A stretch of DNA of 64,000 nucleotides from Streptomyces sp. NBC_00224 (GTDB lineage: Bacteria > Actinomycetota > Actinomycetes > Streptomycetales > Streptomycetaceae): positions 7,763,001-7,827,000 of the forward strand of contig NZ_CP108106.1 of NCBI RefSeq assembly GCF_041435195.1. The letters are read 5' to 3'. Below, piece after piece: positions 17,588 to 25,878 of this stretch. Made by a program: the position numbers and the translations under genes. The notes under the pieces are model-generated. The model did not search any database and was not told the origin of the DNA. It was given only the letters and a program-made list of their open reading frames with translations. Within the stretch, counting starts at the first letter, position 1. Every line of letters begins with the position of its first letter.

Positions 17588-18421
17588 ATGACCCGTACCG
17601 CATCCCGTACCGCACGTTCCAGACGCAGACGCGCGTTCCTCGGCGCGGCCGCGGCCTGTGGCACCTTCGCGCTCGCCCTCGTCGGCGCGCAGCCCGGTTC
17701 GGCCGCGCCCGCTCCCGACGGGCCCACCCTCAAGGTCGACCGGACCACCGGCATCCGCGACGGCGACATCGTCAGCTTCCAGATCACCGGCGGCCCGCCC
17801 AAGGAGTACGTCTGGGTCGAGCAGTGCGTGGCGGCCCCCGGCGGGGGTACGGCCTGCGACGAGAACACCGCGCGCCAGTTCCGCGTCTACCCCGACGGCA
17901 CCTACCAGGTCTCGCCCAAGAAGCTCTATACGCGCCTGGACACCCCGGCCGGGCCGGCCGACTGCCGGGCCGCCACCGCCGCGAACCGGTGTCTGCTGGC
18001 GCTCACGGACAACGCGGGCGCCGTGCTCACCACCGTGCCCCTGCGCTTCCTGCCGCTCGCCCCGCTCGAAGCGCCGCCGACCCTGCGCGCCACGCCGAAC
18101 AGCGGGTTGACGGACGGCCAGAGCGTCCACCTCAGCGGGCAGCGGTACGAGCCGCAGTACCACATCCCGATCCTGGAGTGCCTGGCCGGAGCGACCGACA
18201 CCTTCGCCTGCCGCCCGGGCGGCCGTCCGCCCGCCACCACCGACCAGGGCCGGATCGACCAGGAAAGCACCCTCTCGGTCGCCTTCACGACGATCGACGG
18301 GCGCGCGGTCGACTGCCGCAAGGACAACTGCGAGCTGGTCGCGTTCGCCTCGCGCTACCACGGTCCTTCGACGGTCCGCACCCCGATCAGCTTCGCCCCG
18401 GTGCCGTCCGCGTCGCACTGA
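17588..18421 (+). CDS. Secreted protein with two neocarzinostatin-type domains
   Basis: An exported protein of 277 residues. The ATG at 17588 has GGGAGG upstream, and a signal peptide (RRRRAFLGAAAACGTFALALVGA) follows. Two Ig-like repeats of the neocarzinostatin family are seen. One begins LKVDRTTGIRDGDIVSFQITGG and the other LRATPNSGLTDGQSVHLSG, each followed by a pair of cysteines as in the family's disulfide loops. Neocarzinostatin itself carries an enediyne, but most family members in Streptomyces have no known ligand and no biosynthetic genes are nearby. The role is therefore unknown. Confidence 0.8.
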   Translation: MTRTASRTARSRRRRAFLGAAAACGTFALALVGAQPGSAAPAPDGPTLKVDRTTGIRDGDIVSFQITGGPPKEYVWVEQCVAAPGGGTACDENTARQFRVYPDGTYQVSPKKLYTRLDTPAGPADCRAATAANRCLLALTDNAGAVLTTVPLRFLPLAPLEAPPTLRATPNSGLTDGQSVHLSGQRYEPQYHIPILECLAGATDTFACRPGGRPPATTDQGRIDQESTLSVAFTTIDGRAVDCRKDNCELVAFASRYHGPSTVRTPISFAPVPSASH

Positions 18422-18549
18422 CGCCACCCCACCCGACGGGTCCGGCCGTCCGGGTGCGGGGCGGCGGCGCCACTTCGCCCCCACCCGGATGGCCACCCCC
18501 GGCCGTGTCGTACGGCCGGGGCGGGCTCTTTCCCGTCGATGATGCGCAA

Positions 18550-20496
18550 ATGCGCAGGTTCAACGCCAAACAGGTACTGGTCGGGCGTCCGCTGGACACC
18601 TCGCGGCTCGGCGAGACGCTGCTGCCCAAACGACTGGCCCTGCCCATCTTCTGCAGCGACCCGCTCTCCTCGGTGGCGTACGCGACCGAGGAGATCCTGC
18701 TCGTCCTGGCGCTCGGCGGTGTCACGCTGCTGCACCTGGCCTGGTACGCGGCGGCCGCGATCGTCTTCCTCCTCGTCGTGGTCGTCGCCTCCTACCGGCA
18801 GACCTGCTACGCCTATCCCGGCGGTGGCGGCGCCTATGTGGTGAGCGCCGAGAACCTGGGCGCCACCGCCGCCCTCACCGCGGCGAGCGCCCTGCTCGTC
18901 GACTATGTGCTCACCGTCGCCGTCTCGGTGGTCTCCGGTGTCGCGGCCATCACCTCCGCCGTGCCCTCGCTCCACGACCACCAAGTGGCGCTGTCCGTGG
19001 GCTTCGTCACCGTCCTGACCCTGCTGAACCTGCGCGGCGTGCGCGAGTCCGGCCGCATCTTCGCCATTCCCACCTACGGCTTCGTCGCCGTCATCTACGT
19101 GATGTTCCTGATCGCCGGCGTCCGTCTCGCCACCGGCACCACCATCCGGGCCGAGTCGGCGCACCTGCCGATCCACCAGGCGGGCACCTACACGGGGATC
19201 GCCCTGGTGCTGCTCGCGATGCGGGCGTTCGCGTCCGGCTGTACGGCGCTCACCGGCGTCGAGGCGATCAGCAACGGGGTGCCCGCCTTCCAGAAGCCCA
19301 AGAGTCGCAACGCCGCGGCGACCCTGGCGGCGATGGGCTTCCTGTCGGTCACCATGTTCGTGGGTATCACCATGCTGGCCCTGGTCTACAAGGTGCACGT
19401 AGCGGCGGACCCGACCGAGCTGGGGCTGCCGCCCGGCACCGCCACCTCCACCGCGCTCGCCCAGATCGCCCGGGCCACCTTCGGCCACGTCGACATCCTC
19501 TTCTACCTGGTGCAGGCGTTCACCGCGGGCGTCCTGGTCCTCGCCGCCAACACGGCCTTCAACGGCTTCCCGATGCTCGCCTCGATCCTCGCCAGGGACC
19601 GGTACGCACCGCGCCAGCTCTACAACCGGGGAGACCGGCTCGTCTACTCCAACGGCGTGGTGCTGCTCGCCCTCGCGGCCATCGCCCTGATCATCGCCTT
19701 CGACGCCGAGCTCACCCGGCTGATCCAGCTCTACATCATCGGCGTCTTCGTCTCCTTCACGCTCTCCCAGGCGGGCATGGTCCGCCACTGGCGCAAGGAG
19801 CTGAGCACCGGCCCGGCGGCCCCGCGGCGGCGCAGGATCCACCGCTCCCTCGCCATCAACGCCGTCGGCGCCGCCCTCACGGCTCTCGTCCTCGTCGTCG
19901 TGCTCATCACCAAGTTCACCCACGGCGCCTGGCTGGTGATCATTGCGATGCCGGTGCTGTTCGCCGGGATGAAGGGGGTTCGGCGGCACTACGATCAGGT
20001 GGCCCGGCAGGTCGCCGTCTCGCCGCAGGACAGGCCGCGCAAGCCCGCGCGCCACCATGTGCTCGTGCTGGTCGCCTCGGTGCACGCCCCCACCCTGAAG
20101 GCGATCGGCTTCGCGCAGGCTCTGCGGCCCAGCACGCTGACCGCGCTCACCGTGGCGGCCGACGAGGACGTGGAGCGGCTGAGGCGGGAGTGGGACGAGC
20201 GCGATCTGGACGTACCGCTGAAGATCCTCCACTCGCCGTACCGCGAGGTGGTCGGGCCCGTCATCGCCCATGTCCAGGAGCGGGCGGCGGCAGACCCGGA
20301 CGCGATGGTCTCCGTGGTCATCCCCGAGTACATCGTGGGCCACTGGTGGGAGCAGCCGCTGCACAACCAGAACGCGCTGCGGCTCAAGGCCAGGCTGCTG
20401 TTCACCCCGGGCGTCGCCGTCATCGACGTGCCGTATCTGCTCCAGTCGGCGCGCCCGAGGGAGACAGCGGCGGTTCCCGGGCCGGGCGGCGACTGA
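18550..20496 (+). CDS. APC-family amino acid permease with cytosolic C-terminal domain
   Basis: A membrane transporter of 648 residues. The N-terminal 430 residues hold about 12 hydrophobic helices, with the conserved CSDPLSSVAYATEE at the start of helix 1 and YPGGGGAYVVSAENLG in the first loop. The C-terminal 180 residues (from HHVLVLVASVHAPTLKA) form a soluble, UspA-like domain. This pairing is common in actinomycete permeases resembling potassium/amino-acid (KUP/APC) carriers. The substrate is not certain. The ATG at 18550 is chosen by homology of the N-terminus; no clear ribosome site is visible, and a GTG about 16 codons earlier is possible. Confidence 0.85.
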   Translation: MRRFNAKQVLVGRPLDTSRLGETLLPKRLALPIFCSDPLSSVAYATEEILLVLALGGVTLLHLAWYAAAAIVFLLVVVVASYRQTCYAYPGGGGAYVVSAENLGATAALTAASALLVDYVLTVAVSVVSGVAAITSAVPSLHDHQVALSVGFVTVLTLLNLRGVRESGRIFAIPTYGFVAVIYVMFLIAGVRLATGTTIRAESAHLPIHQAGTYTGIALVLLAMRAFASGCTALTGVEAISNGVPAFQKPKSRNAAATLAAMGFLSVTMFVGITMLALVYKVHVAADPTELGLPPGTATSTALAQIARATFGHVDILFYLVQAFTAGVLVLAANTAFNGFPMLASILARDRYAPRQLYNRGDRLVYSNGVVLLALAAIALIIAFDAELTRLIQLYIIGVFVSFTLSQAGMVRHWRKELSTGPAAPRRRRIHRSLAINAVGAALTALVLVVVLITKFTHGAWLVIIAMPVLFAGMKGVRRHYDQVARQVAVSPQDRPRKPARHHVLVLVASVHAPTLKAIGFAQALRPSTLTALTVAADEDVERLRREWDERDLDVPLKILHSPYREVVGPVIAHVQERAAADPDAMVSVVIPEYIVGHWWEQPLHNQNALRLKARLLFTPGVAVIDVPYLLQSARPRETAAVPGPGGD

Positions 20497-20520
20497 GTCT
20501 CCCGGCGGCGAAGACGCCGA

Positions 20521-20550
20521 ACGGGCCGGACGCGTGTGCGTCCGGCCCGT
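20521..20550. terminator. Strong bidirectional hairpin
   Basis: A perfect 13-bp stem (ACGGGCCGGACGC pairing with GCGTCCGGCCCGT) with a 4-base loop lies between the convergent permease and secreted-protein genes. It fits a factor-independent terminator used from both sides. Confidence 0.85.
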
Positions 20551-20566
20551 CGTCGTGCGGGGGTTG

Positions 20567-21895
20567 TCAGCCCGTGATCGAGAAGACGACCCGTATGCCG
20601 TTGGTGGAGTTGATGCGCTCGTTGATGCCCCAGATCCGTCCTGTGTCCGGCGAGTAGCCCAGGTTCTGGGTGAGGACCGGGGAGGTGGTGTACACGTGCG
20701 GGGCGTCGTCGGGCAGCGCCCGGTGGATGCACGAGTAGTCGATGGCGTCGCCGGATCCGCCGCCGGTGCCGGTGGGGCAGGTGCCGCTCATGTACCAGTA
20801 CTGGCCGTTCGTCGCGGCGCCCTGCATCGCCCAGACCGGGGACGAGTAGCCGACGGTGGCGTGGCTGACGCCGTGGCCGGACGGGTCGGTGGTGGTGGGG
20901 AGCGCGGTGAGGTAGTTCAGCGGCCAGCGCACGACCCGGCCGCCCGCCCCGCCGGGCTTGTACTCGGCGGAGACCAGGCCGTCCTGGCCGGTGCGGTCCA
21001 GGCTCAGCGAGTTCAGACAGGGGCTGGTGCCGGTGGCCACCACACAGGCGGTGTTGTCGTCGGCGGTGGTGCGGTAGCGGCCGACCATCGGCAGCGCGTA
21101 GTTGCTCCAGCGCGCCGAGGACGTCGTGCCGGTGATGCCGACCGACTCCTGGCTGGAGTTGACCTTCCAGATGTGCTGGAGGTCGTACACCTGCAGCCAG
21201 CGGCCGTTGGCGACGAAGACCTTGTTGCCGTACCAGACCACACCGTCGGCGTGGGTGCCCTGGACGGCCCGGAAGTTGCCGTCGCCGCCCGCCCGGGTGC
21301 CGGTCGGCTCGACGAGCAGCAGATGGTTGTACGCGATCTTGCCGTTGTCGGCGTTGACCAGGCTGACGCGGGCGAACTCGTTCGCCACCGGGTTCGCCCC
21401 GCCCATGCCCCGGCTGAAGTGCCAGGAGGCCAGGAACGCCTTGTGGCCGTCCCACAGGCCGCCCGGCTGGGCGTCGTAGGAGCCGGTCAGGCCCTGCGGC
21501 GTCCAGCCGCCCGCGTCGGTGTACGAGTTGGACGTGTCGTCCGCCTTGTCCCAGCAGAAGCCCGCGGGGCTCAGGCCCGACGCCAGACCTGTGGTGTGGC
21601 ACAGGCCGTTGGTGCCGGTGCGGCCGCCCGAGGTGAGCACGCTCGTGGCGTTCACCTGGGCGACCGCGCCCTTCGCCTCCACCGCCTTGATCGCCTCGTC
21701 GTAGACGTCGAAGGTGTTCTGGCGCTGCCCGCCGAAGTCCGCGACCGGGTCGAGGGCGAACTGGCTGACGACGGCGCTGTCGATCGAGCCGAACGGTGTG
21801 GCCGCCTGGGCGGGGCCGGCCGTCGCCAGGGAACCGGCGACGGCGGCGAACCCGGCGGCCAGGGCGGTGAGCCCCGTCTTCCATGATCTGGTCAT
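20567..21895 (-). CDS. Secreted hypothetical protein, 442 aa
   Basis: I do not recognise a named family. The ATG at 21895 opens a clear signal peptide (MTRSWKTGLTALAAGFAAVAGSLATAGPAQA). The mature part is rich in Gly, Thr, Trp and Tyr, with short segments such as VNADNGKIAYNHLLLVEP, GVVWYGNKVFVANGRWLQVYDL and QNLGYSPDTGRIWGINE. These look like beta-propeller blades. There are several cysteines (GLCH, GFCW, TACV, PCLN, GTCP, YSCI) that could form disulfides. An extracellular structural or binding role is likely. The GntR gene lies upstream on the same strand with an 18-base gap in between, so they could share transcripts. Confidence 0.65.
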   Translation of the reverse strand: MTRSWKTGLTALAAGFAAVAGSLATAGPAQAATPFGSIDSAVVSQFALDPVADFGGQRQNTFDVYDEAIKAVEAKGAVAQVNATSVLTSGGRTGTNGLCHTTGLASGLSPAGFCWDKADDTSNSYTDAGGWTPQGLTGSYDAQPGGLWDGHKAFLASWHFSRGMGGANPVANEFARVSLVNADNGKIAYNHLLLVEPTGTRAGGDGNFRAVQGTHADGVVWYGNKVFVANGRWLQVYDLQHIWKVNSSQESVGITGTTSSARWSNYALPMVGRYRTTADDNTACVVATGTSPCLNSLSLDRTGQDGLVSAEYKPGGAGGRVVRWPLNYLTALPTTTDPSGHGVSHATVGYSSPVWAMQGAATNGQYWYMSGTCPTGTGGGSGDAIDYSCIHRALPDDAPHVYTTSPVLTQNLGYSPDTGRIWGINERINSTNGIRVVFSITG

Positions 21896-21913
21896 GGGCA
21901 GGAAGGGTATGCG

Positions 21914-22696
21914 TCAGAGCGGCGGGCGCACATCCCGGGCCGGGGACGTGAAGTGATATATGGGGCCTTGTTCGGCATGGGGGAAGGTCAGCAGGGTGAT
22001 CTCCACCGTGCGGTGGTGCTGGTCGCGCACCTCGCGGTGGATCTCCAGCTGCGGGACGCCGTCGGAGCGGTCGTCGCCGGGGGCCATGGTGAGCTGCTCG
22101 TTGTGCTCCAGGCTGAGTCCCGCGTCCGCCGCCCAGGCGTACAGGCGGCGCAGATCGCTGTGGGTGTGGTGGGACAGCGTCCGCTCGTAGCGGGCGAGGA
22201 GCGGGATCTGGGCGATGAGGCTGGGGGAGAGGTAGCTGACCGCGTGCTGGATCACCCTGTCGCCGGCCGAGGCCGTGTAGTAGTGGACGAGGGTGCGGGA
22301 GCCGGGCCGCAGGCCCAGCTGCGTCGCGTACGTCGCGGGAGCGGCCTCCCAGACCAGCCGGGTCGAGGCGGCGATGCCCGCCCTGGGGCTGAGCGCGCCC
22401 AGCGGGAACTGCGCCTCCGGAGGCGCCTGGAGCAGCCGTGCGTGCGCCTCGCCGGGGCGGTCGCCGCGGACGAAGGAGCCGCGCTTCTCGGTGCTGATGA
22501 GCCCCTCCTGCCGCAGTACGTCCAGGGCCTGACGGATCGTCTGGCGGTTGCTGCGGTAGTGCTCGGCGAGGATGCGCTCGGCGGGCAGCCGGTGCCCGGG
22601 GGTCGAAGTGCCGGACTCGATCGTGGACTTGAGGTCGCGGGCGATCTCCAGATATCGGGGAACGGGGGGCAGGGAATGACCATGTGTGCCGGGCAT
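21914..22696 (-). CDS. GntR-family regulator, HutC/UTRA subfamily
   Basis: A DNA-binding regulator of 260 residues. The ATG at 22696 has AGGGAGA four bases upstream. The winged helix is at about residues 13-75 (LPAERILAEHYRSNRQTIRQALDVLRQEGLI, then KRGSFV). The rest is a UTRA ligand-binding domain (VIQHAVSYLSPSL). It is not DasR itself, since its N-terminus differs. A dre-like operator and a separate AGTGATCACT palindrome lie in its promoter, so it is probably under DasR and may autoregulate. The secreted-protein gene follows 18 bases downstream and is the likeliest target. Confidence 0.88.
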   Translation of the reverse strand: MPGTHGHSLPPVPRYLEIARDLKSTIESGTSTPGHRLPAERILAEHYRSNRQTIRQALDVLRQEGLISTEKRGSFVRGDRPGEAHARLLQAPPEAQFPLGALSPRAGIAASTRLVWEAAPATYATQLGLRPGSRTLVHYYTASAGDRVIQHAVSYLSPSLIAQIPLLARYERTLSHHTHSDLRRLYAWAADAGLSLEHNEQLTMAPGDDRSDGVPQLEIHREVRDQHHRTVEITLLTFPHAEQGPIYHFTSPARDVRPPL

Positions 22697-22708
22697 GTGT
22701 CTCCCTAG

Positions 22709-22718
22709 AGTGATCACT
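22709..22718. promoter_or_regulatory. AGTGATCACT palindrome just upstream of the GntR gene
   Basis: A perfect 10-base palindrome close to the ribosome site of the GntR gene. GntR sites are usually short palindromes in this position, so autoregulation is plausible. No second copy was seen in the gap. Confidence 0.4.
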
Positions 22719-22760
22719 GCGGGTGTCTGAACGGTTCTGTGGAGCGACTGCCTTTGTATC

Positions 22761-22776
22761 ATTGGTCTAGACCGCC
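22761..22776. promoter_or_regulatory. dre-like operator in the GntR promoter
   Basis: The core TTGGTCTAGACCGC contains the perfect palindrome GGTCTAGACC (22764-22773), which is the core of the DasR dre element. It lies about 65-80 bases upstream of the GntR start, in the 140-base gap to the cupin gene. This is the closest match to the dre consensus I noticed in the window. Confidence 0.7.
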
Positions 22777-22836
22777 AAGGCGATCCGGGCCGTCCGATTG
22801 GCGAGATTGCAACACGCCCGACGGGCGGCGCGGGGG

Positions 22837-23301
22837 TCAGGCGGGCAGGAATGGCCGGAGCGCGTCGTTTGCGTCCGGAAATCCCCTCAGGTCGGCCTCT
22901 GTCGCGAACTCGTGGTCCGCGTAGTCGAAGCCGGGGGTGACCACCTCGGCGACGAGGCCCTGTACGGCGTCGTCGACGAGGTGGGAGGCCTTCCAGTGGC
23001 CGCCCGGGACGAGCAGGAACCTCTCGTCGTCCGCGCCGAGGCGGACCCGGTCGAGGCTGCCGTCCGGGGCGAGTGTCACATACTCGACCGGACCGCCGTC
23101 CACCAGGAAGTGCAGGATGTCGCTGCGGTTGCGGTGCAGGCGGCCGCGCGGCTCGTCCCGGGTGAGCAGGTAGTAGATGGAGGTGGCGGCCGGGCGGGCG
23201 CCCCGGGGCAGCGACAGTCTGTGCTCGCTGGTGTAGATCCGCCGGAAGTACCCGCCCTCCGTGTGGGGTTCGAGTCCGAGCTCCGCAACCCAGTCCCGCA
23301 T
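22837..23301 (-). CDS. Cupin-domain protein (DUF985)
   Basis: A small cytoplasmic beta-barrel protein of 154 residues. I recognise the family by EPHTEGGYFRRIY near the start, SIYYLLTRDE in the middle and VPGGHWKASHLVD near the end. Metal-binding His and Glu residues are scattered through these (H and E of PHTEGG, H of LHRNRSD, H of GGHWKA). The catalytic role is unknown. The ATG at 23301 follows GGAAGGG at 8 bases; an upstream start adding 27 residues is less likely. It is on the same strand as the GntR gene, but the dre site in the gap suggests separate promoters. Confidence 0.88.
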   Translation of the reverse strand: MRDWVAELGLEPHTEGGYFRRIYTSEHRLSLPRGARPAATSIYYLLTRDEPRGRLHRNRSDILHFLVDGGPVEYVTLAPDGSLDRVRLGADDERFLLVPGGHWKASHLVDDAVQGLVAEVVTPGFDYADHEFATEADLRGFPDANDALRPFLPA

Positions 23302-23365
23302 GGCGCGCACCCTTCCGATCGCCTTCGCCGCCTCGGAGCCCCATAGTGGCAGGCCCGGCCGGACA

Positions 23366-23593
23366 TCATGGCCCCGAGGCACATGTATCGGTCTGCAAGT
23401 CCTCCACCAATGCGAACAGTCTGGCCTCGTTGCCCGCCAGGCCCGCCGCCCGCAGGGACTCCTCCGCTTCGGCCATCGGCCCGGCGAGCAGCGCCAGGGC
23501 GCGAGGCGCCGTCGCCGGGTCGGCCAGCACGGCCTGCGCGGTCTGCAGCAGCCGGACGTACGCCTTGGCGGCCGTGCGCTCCGGTTCGGTCAT
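23366..23593 (-). CDS. Small helical hypothetical protein, 75 aa
   Basis: A short soluble protein with GAGGGAGA ahead of the ATG at 23593. It consists almost wholly of amphipathic helix (TAAKAYVRLLQTAQAVLADPAT, AEAEESLRAAGLAGNEARLFALVEDL). No family is recognised and no metal or catalytic residues stand out. A regulatory or scaffolding role is guesswork. It reads away from the cupin gene's start, 65 bases upstream of it. Confidence 0.6.
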   Translation of the reverse strand: MTEPERTAAKAYVRLLQTAQAVLADPATAPRALALLAGPMAEAEESLRAAGLAGNEARLFALVEDLQTDTCASGP

Positions 23594-23836
23594 CTCGGCT
23601 TCTCCCTCGTGTCCTTGGAAAGGTGTCGGACCGTCAAGCATCTCTCGCGGCACTGACAACGAGGGTCGCGCGGCGCGCGGAGGGGCCGGGGCGGCGTGTC
23701 CCGTACGGCTTTACGTCGCGGGCTCGGGGATCACGTCGCAGGTTCAAGGATTCCTCATGGTCTGGTCCAAGTCGTTGACGTGCCCCGGACACGGCTCGAT
23801 TCTGCTGGGAACCCCTCCCCCCTCCGGCCCCGCCGG

Positions 23837-23938
23837 GCCCACAACGGCCGCATGTGGAAGGCCAAGTGGTGGACCCGGAACGAGGAGCCCGGGACCACCG
23901 GCCAGTGGGGCGGGTGGCAGGACGAGGGGGCGTGCTGA
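23837..23938 (+). pseudogene. Remnant of a chitin-binding module (CBM5/12)
   Basis: The last 33 codons of this frame read AHNGRMWKAKWWTRNEEPG and then TTGQWGGWQDEGAC before a stop. This is the C-terminal half of a family 5/12 chitin-binding module, found at the end of many streptomycete chitinases and LPMOs. The usual first half (AW...Y..G..V) and any catalytic domain are missing upstream: the preceding codons (PSPLRPRR) carry no homology. It is most simply a relic of a deleted chitinase-type gene. A live micro-protein starting at ATG 23852 is possible but lacks a ribosome site. The wider gap 23594-24140 shows nothing else definite. Confidence 0.75.
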
Positions 23939-24140
23939 TGCGTCCCGACGCGTCCGTGTGTCCGGCGCGCCCCCTTGACCGGGGGCGCGCCTGCACGTTT
24001 TCGGGGGTCGATGGGGGCAGTTGAGTCGGTTCGGGCGCGCGGTGCGTATGTGAGGTGGTGGAATCCGTCACTAACACCACTGTCCATTTCGTCATAGAGG
24101 ACATAGAGACGACGCTGGTGCCCGTCCCGAGGGGGGAGAC

Positions 24141-24617
24141 ATGGAAGAGATCTGCGTACCGCTGTATGTGGAGCTGCTGCACGAGGGGGGTGATGCCATG
24201 ACGCCGGTGGAAGCCGTGATGACCTATGACTCCGACGATCCGCTCGCGGTGTCCGTGGACTTCGTGTGCGGCAACGGCACTCACACCACCTGGACGATGG
24301 GCCGGGACCTGGTGGCCGAGGGGCTGACGTCCCGCCGCCCGGTCGGCCTGGGTGATGTGCGGGTCTGGTACTGCGGCGACGGGGGGTTACGGATCAGGCT
24401 GGATTCGGACGAAGGCAGCGCCGACCTGCTCGCCGGTCTGGAGGACGTCGCGGAGTTCCTTTCCCGTACGTACCAGCTCGTTCCGGAAGGGAGTGAGTTG
24501 GACGGCTACGACGTGGACGCGGTCCTGGACCTCTTGTTCGCGCCGACCCCGTCACCGGCCCCGGCCTGCCGCTGGTGCGGCCGGGAGTGTCCGTGTCTGG
24601 ACCACGGCGCCCAGTAG
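24141..24617 (+). CDS. SsgA-like sporulation/cell-division protein with a TTA codon and a Cys-rich tail
   Basis: A SALP-family protein of 158 residues; SALPs localise division and sporulation proteins in streptomycetes. Family features are VEAVMTYDSDDPLAVSVDFVCGNG, the RDLVAEGL helix and GDVRVWYC. GGGGGGAG precedes the ATG. Two oddities are visible. Leucine 83 is encoded by TTA (24387-24389), the only in-frame TTA I noticed in the window, so translation should depend on bldA tRNA. The C-terminus also carries an added C143-x2-C146-x3-C150-x-C152-x2-H155 cluster, not part of the usual SALP fold and possibly a zinc site. It stands alone. Confidence 0.85.
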   Translation: MEEICVPLYVELLHEGGDAMTPVEAVMTYDSDDPLAVSVDFVCGNGTHTTWTMGRDLVAEGLTSRRPVGLGDVRVWYCGDGGLRIRLDSDEGSADLLAGLEDVAEFLSRTYQLVPEGSELDGYDVDAVLDLLFAPTPSPAPACRWCGRECPCLDHGAQ

Positions 24618-24723
24618 ACCCGACGGGGGGAACGGATTCCTGAGCCCGCCGCCCGCCCCGGCGCTTCCCGGAGCGGGCGCGGCTCGAAAGCGTCCTGCGT
24701 GAACGTGTGTGGCTCCTGCGGCT

Positions 24724-24741
24724 ATTGACAGTCCTGTCAAT
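24724..24741. promoter_or_regulatory. Perfect palindrome ATTGACAG-TC-CTGTCAAT
   Basis: An 18-base palindrome with 8-base arms, placed about 130 bases upstream of the GTG start of the secreted protein at 24874. Its TGACAG/CTGTCA halves recur upstream of the convergent DUF6528 gene at 26956-26970. The left half also looks like a TTGACA -35 hexamer. It is a likely operator, with a regulator of TetR type that is not encoded beside it. Confidence 0.7.
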
Positions 24742-24873
24742 GACATGGACATTACAGTCGCTCATTCGGTTCCGCCGCGGCGCACCACCCCGCGCCGCCG
24801 CCGGACCGTGCTCCGACCCCCCACCGTCGTACCCCATGACGTCCGGACCCCGGGTCCGGTCTGGAGGAGCCAC

Positions 24874-25824
24874 GTGAACAGACACACGCCCACCCGAGCG
24901 AGGTCTGCCAGATCCGCGAGAACCGCCCTCGCGGCCGCCCTGCTCGTCACCGCCGCGGCACTGGGCACCGTGCGGAGCGCCGGGAGCGCCGCCGCCCGGC
25001 CCGCCGAACGCCCCGGCGCCGCGCCCTCGCCCGACGCCCCGCACCACGGCGCCGTCGCAGGAGCCCGCGCCCCCGGCCACGACACCGGCCGCGACCGCGC
25101 CGTCGAGGCGCTCAAGGACGGCCGCGCCGCCCACCGCCCCGCGCGCGCCGCCGCGCTCACCCACAACTGGTGGGGGATCTTCCCCCAGCCCGGCACCCAC
25201 GACGGCATCACCGCCACCCACAGCGTCGACGCCGCCTATCACGTGAGCGACGCGGACAACTTCACCTACGCGCCCACCACCAAGGCGCAGAACTCCTGCA
25301 TCGAAGTGGTCACCGCGTACTGGAACAGCGGCAACGAGCTGTGGGCCTGGGACTGGTGCTCGCAAAACGGCGGCCCCGCCAAGATCCTTCCCCTGGACGC
25401 CGACTTCCGCGCGAAGTACACCACCGCCGTCGACGGCCGCCCCGCCTTCAGCATCCAGCTCGTCAAGGACACCGGTTCCGGCAACCGCTGGTCCTCGTAC
25501 CTGTACAACCACCGCACCGCGCAGTGGGAGCTGCTCTACCGCCAGTCCGGCACCGACCAGAGCGACCTGGACTACGGCTGGGACATCTTCGAGATATACG
25601 CGAGCGTCAACCCGGTCACCAAAGTGGGCTACTACTGCACCGAGGCGAGGAACACCGTCTTCGACAGCAGCACGATCCAGCTGCGCAAGAACGGCGTCTG
25701 GAAGCCCGCGCGACCGGCCGACTCCCCGTGGACCGAGGCGAACCCCTCCGGGCGGGACTTCCTCTGCCCGCCGCTGAAGTTCCTCCAGGCGGGCGCCAAC
25801 GACCACTGGACCGTACGGCAGTGA
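24874..25824 (+). CDS. Secreted hypothetical protein, 316 aa
   Basis: I do not recognise the family. The GTG at 24874 has GGAGGAG upstream, and a signal peptide follows (TALAAALLVTAAALGTVRSAG). Residues 30-90 are a low-complexity Ala/Pro/Arg stretch. The mature domain is rich in Trp and Tyr (NWWGIFPQPGTHDG, NELWAWDWCSQNGG, NRWSSYLYNHRTAQWELLY, VGYYCTEARN), consistent with a beta-sandwich or carbohydrate-binding fold with disulfides. A palindrome 130 bases upstream is shared with the convergent DUF6528 gene, suggesting joint regulation. Confidence 0.65.
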   Translation: MNRHTPTRARSARSARTALAAALLVTAAALGTVRSAGSAAARPAERPGAAPSPDAPHHGAVAGARAPGHDTGRDRAVEALKDGRAAHRPARAAALTHNWWGIFPQPGTHDGITATHSVDAAYHVSDADNFTYAPTTKAQNSCIEVVTAYWNSGNELWAWDWCSQNGGPAKILPLDADFRAKYTTAVDGRPAFSIQLVKDTGSGNRWSSYLYNHRTAQWELLYRQSGTDQSDLDYGWDIFEIYASVNPVTKVGYYCTEARNTVFDSSTIQLRKNGVWKPARPADSPWTEANPSGRDFLCPPLKFLQAGANDHWTVRQ

Positions 25825-25847
25825 CCGAGTCCTGACCCGCCGACCGG

Positions 25848-25878
25848 CGTCCGGCCGTCTTCCCCCGGCGGCCGGACG
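25848..25878. terminator. Hairpin between convergent secreted-protein genes
   Basis: A 10-bp perfect stem (CGTCCGGCCG pairing with CGGCCGGACG) with an 11-base loop. It lies between the 24874 gene and the DUF6528 gene and would serve both. Confidence 0.7.

Noticed and set aside
23735..23755. GGTTCAAGGATTCC as a tRNA T-arm
   Set aside because: No acceptor stem, D-arm or anticodon arm can be folded around it.
23757..23770. TGGTCTGGTCCA near the chitin-binding remnant as a dre site
   Set aside because: The second half is a direct rather than inverted copy, so it does not form the dre palindrome.
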